From JAKZSU01 sp047517485 (GTDB taxonomy: Bacteria > Pseudomonadota > Alphaproteobacteria > UBA7887), in NCBI GenBank assembly GCA_047517485.1, contig JAKZSU010000037.1, positions 1 to 5,927 of the forward strand: a stretch of DNA of 5,927 nt, written 5' to 3'. Positions 5,783 through 5,927 of this stretch are shown here, one piece after another. Below the pieces are notes generated by a model that worked only from the letters and a program-made list of their open reading frames with translations, made no database searches and was not told the DNA's origin. Position 1 is the first letter of the stretch. Each line of letters starts with the position of its first letter. Both the position numbers and the translations under genes were made by a program.

Positions 5783-5813
5783 CCGGATACTGGGTATCCA
5801 CTTCGCTCTCGTA

Positions 5814-5870
5814 TCCCCTACATTTGGTTTCCGAGGCTGCGATGACCGCCGACTAGGCCCTTGTAGGGGA
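5814..5870 (+). promoter_or_regulatory. Inverted repeat that could hide a Shine-Dalgarno
   Basis: TCCCCTACA (5814-5822) is the exact reverse complement of TGTAGGGGA (5862-5870), a 9-bp stem with a 39-nt loop. The 3' arm contains the whole AGGGGA ribosome binding site of the GTG 5878 frame. A smaller hairpin, GGATAC-TGG-GTATCC, lies at 5785-5799. A transcript entering from outside would fold this stem, which is a known way for insertion sequences to block read-through expression. Confidence 0.35.
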
Positions 5871-5877
5871 CCGGCTC

Positions 5878-5927
5878 GTGCTGCACCGCCTGCTGGAGCA
5901 GTCGGAAGAAAAGCAGGCCACGAGCCT
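5878..5927 (+). CDS. Start of an unidentified frame, cut by window edge
   Basis: A GTG at 5878 has a strong Shine-Dalgarno AGGGGA (5865-5870) 7 nt upstream and opens a frame reading (M)LHRLLEQSEEKQATS up to the window edge. The same frame also reads from an upstream ATG at 5842 (with GAGG 5 nt before it) but meets a TAG at 5854-5856, so that start could only serve a four-residue peptide unless the gene is a pseudogene. The helical, charged start would suit a DNA-binding N-terminus of a transposase, and the location just inside an element-like end agrees. Sixteen residues are too few for an identification. Confidence 0.35.
   Translation, partial: MLHRLLEQSEEKQATS

Noticed and set aside
1..5927. 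CRISPR array, defence system or phage module
   Set aside because: No regularly spaced direct repeats and no defence or phage proteins are recognisable in the window.

Overview
The window looks like a chromosomal segment of a high-GC alphaproteobacterium, probably Rhodospirillales-like. That placement is an inference from GC-rich codon use, GTG/TTG starts and the style of the mobile elements; no taxonomic marker is present. The core is a plus-strand molybdate-uptake operon, modA-modB-modC (564-3468). A TPP-dependent acetolactate-synthase-like enzyme (3493-5190) and a small single-pass membrane protein (5200-5640) follow with gaps of only 24 and 9 nt, so all five genes are probably cotranscribed.

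Left flank (1-528): the first 72 bases, read on the minus strand, encode the N-terminus of an IS1595-type transposase. It has a clear ribosome binding site and a near-consensus promoter. Beyond it is a stretch of lower GC. On the minus strand this stretch carries a protein-like reading frame with no start and an internal TAG, best read as a decayed gene abutting the insertion sequence. Just upstream of modA are a candidate promoter (529-558) and a dyad resembling the ModE molybdate-responsive operator (567-590). The dyad lies over the 5' end of the longest modA frame, so the annotated modA start is doubtful.

Between modB and modC sits a 273-bp non-autonomous element (2106-2378) with 32-bp perfect terminal inverted repeats and a nested 21-bp inverted repeat. 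A TAA occurs on both sides; the left copy is the modB stop codon. Removing the element and one TAA gives modB stop, 4 nt, then modC ATG, with a GAGAAG Shine-Dalgarno at the end of modB. The insertion therefore separated modC from its ribosome binding site, and a small frame inside the element may now bridge translation.

Right flank (5641-5927): a short intergenic stretch leads to a sequence at 5766 that matches 15 of the first 17 bases of the modB-modC element. It is followed by the start of an unidentified frame cut by the window edge. This may be the end of a related, possibly autonomous, element.

Functionally, ModA would bind molybdate or tungstate in the periplasm, ModB would form the membrane channel and ModC would power transport by ATP hydrolysis. 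The roles of the TPP enzyme and the membrane protein in this context are unknown.
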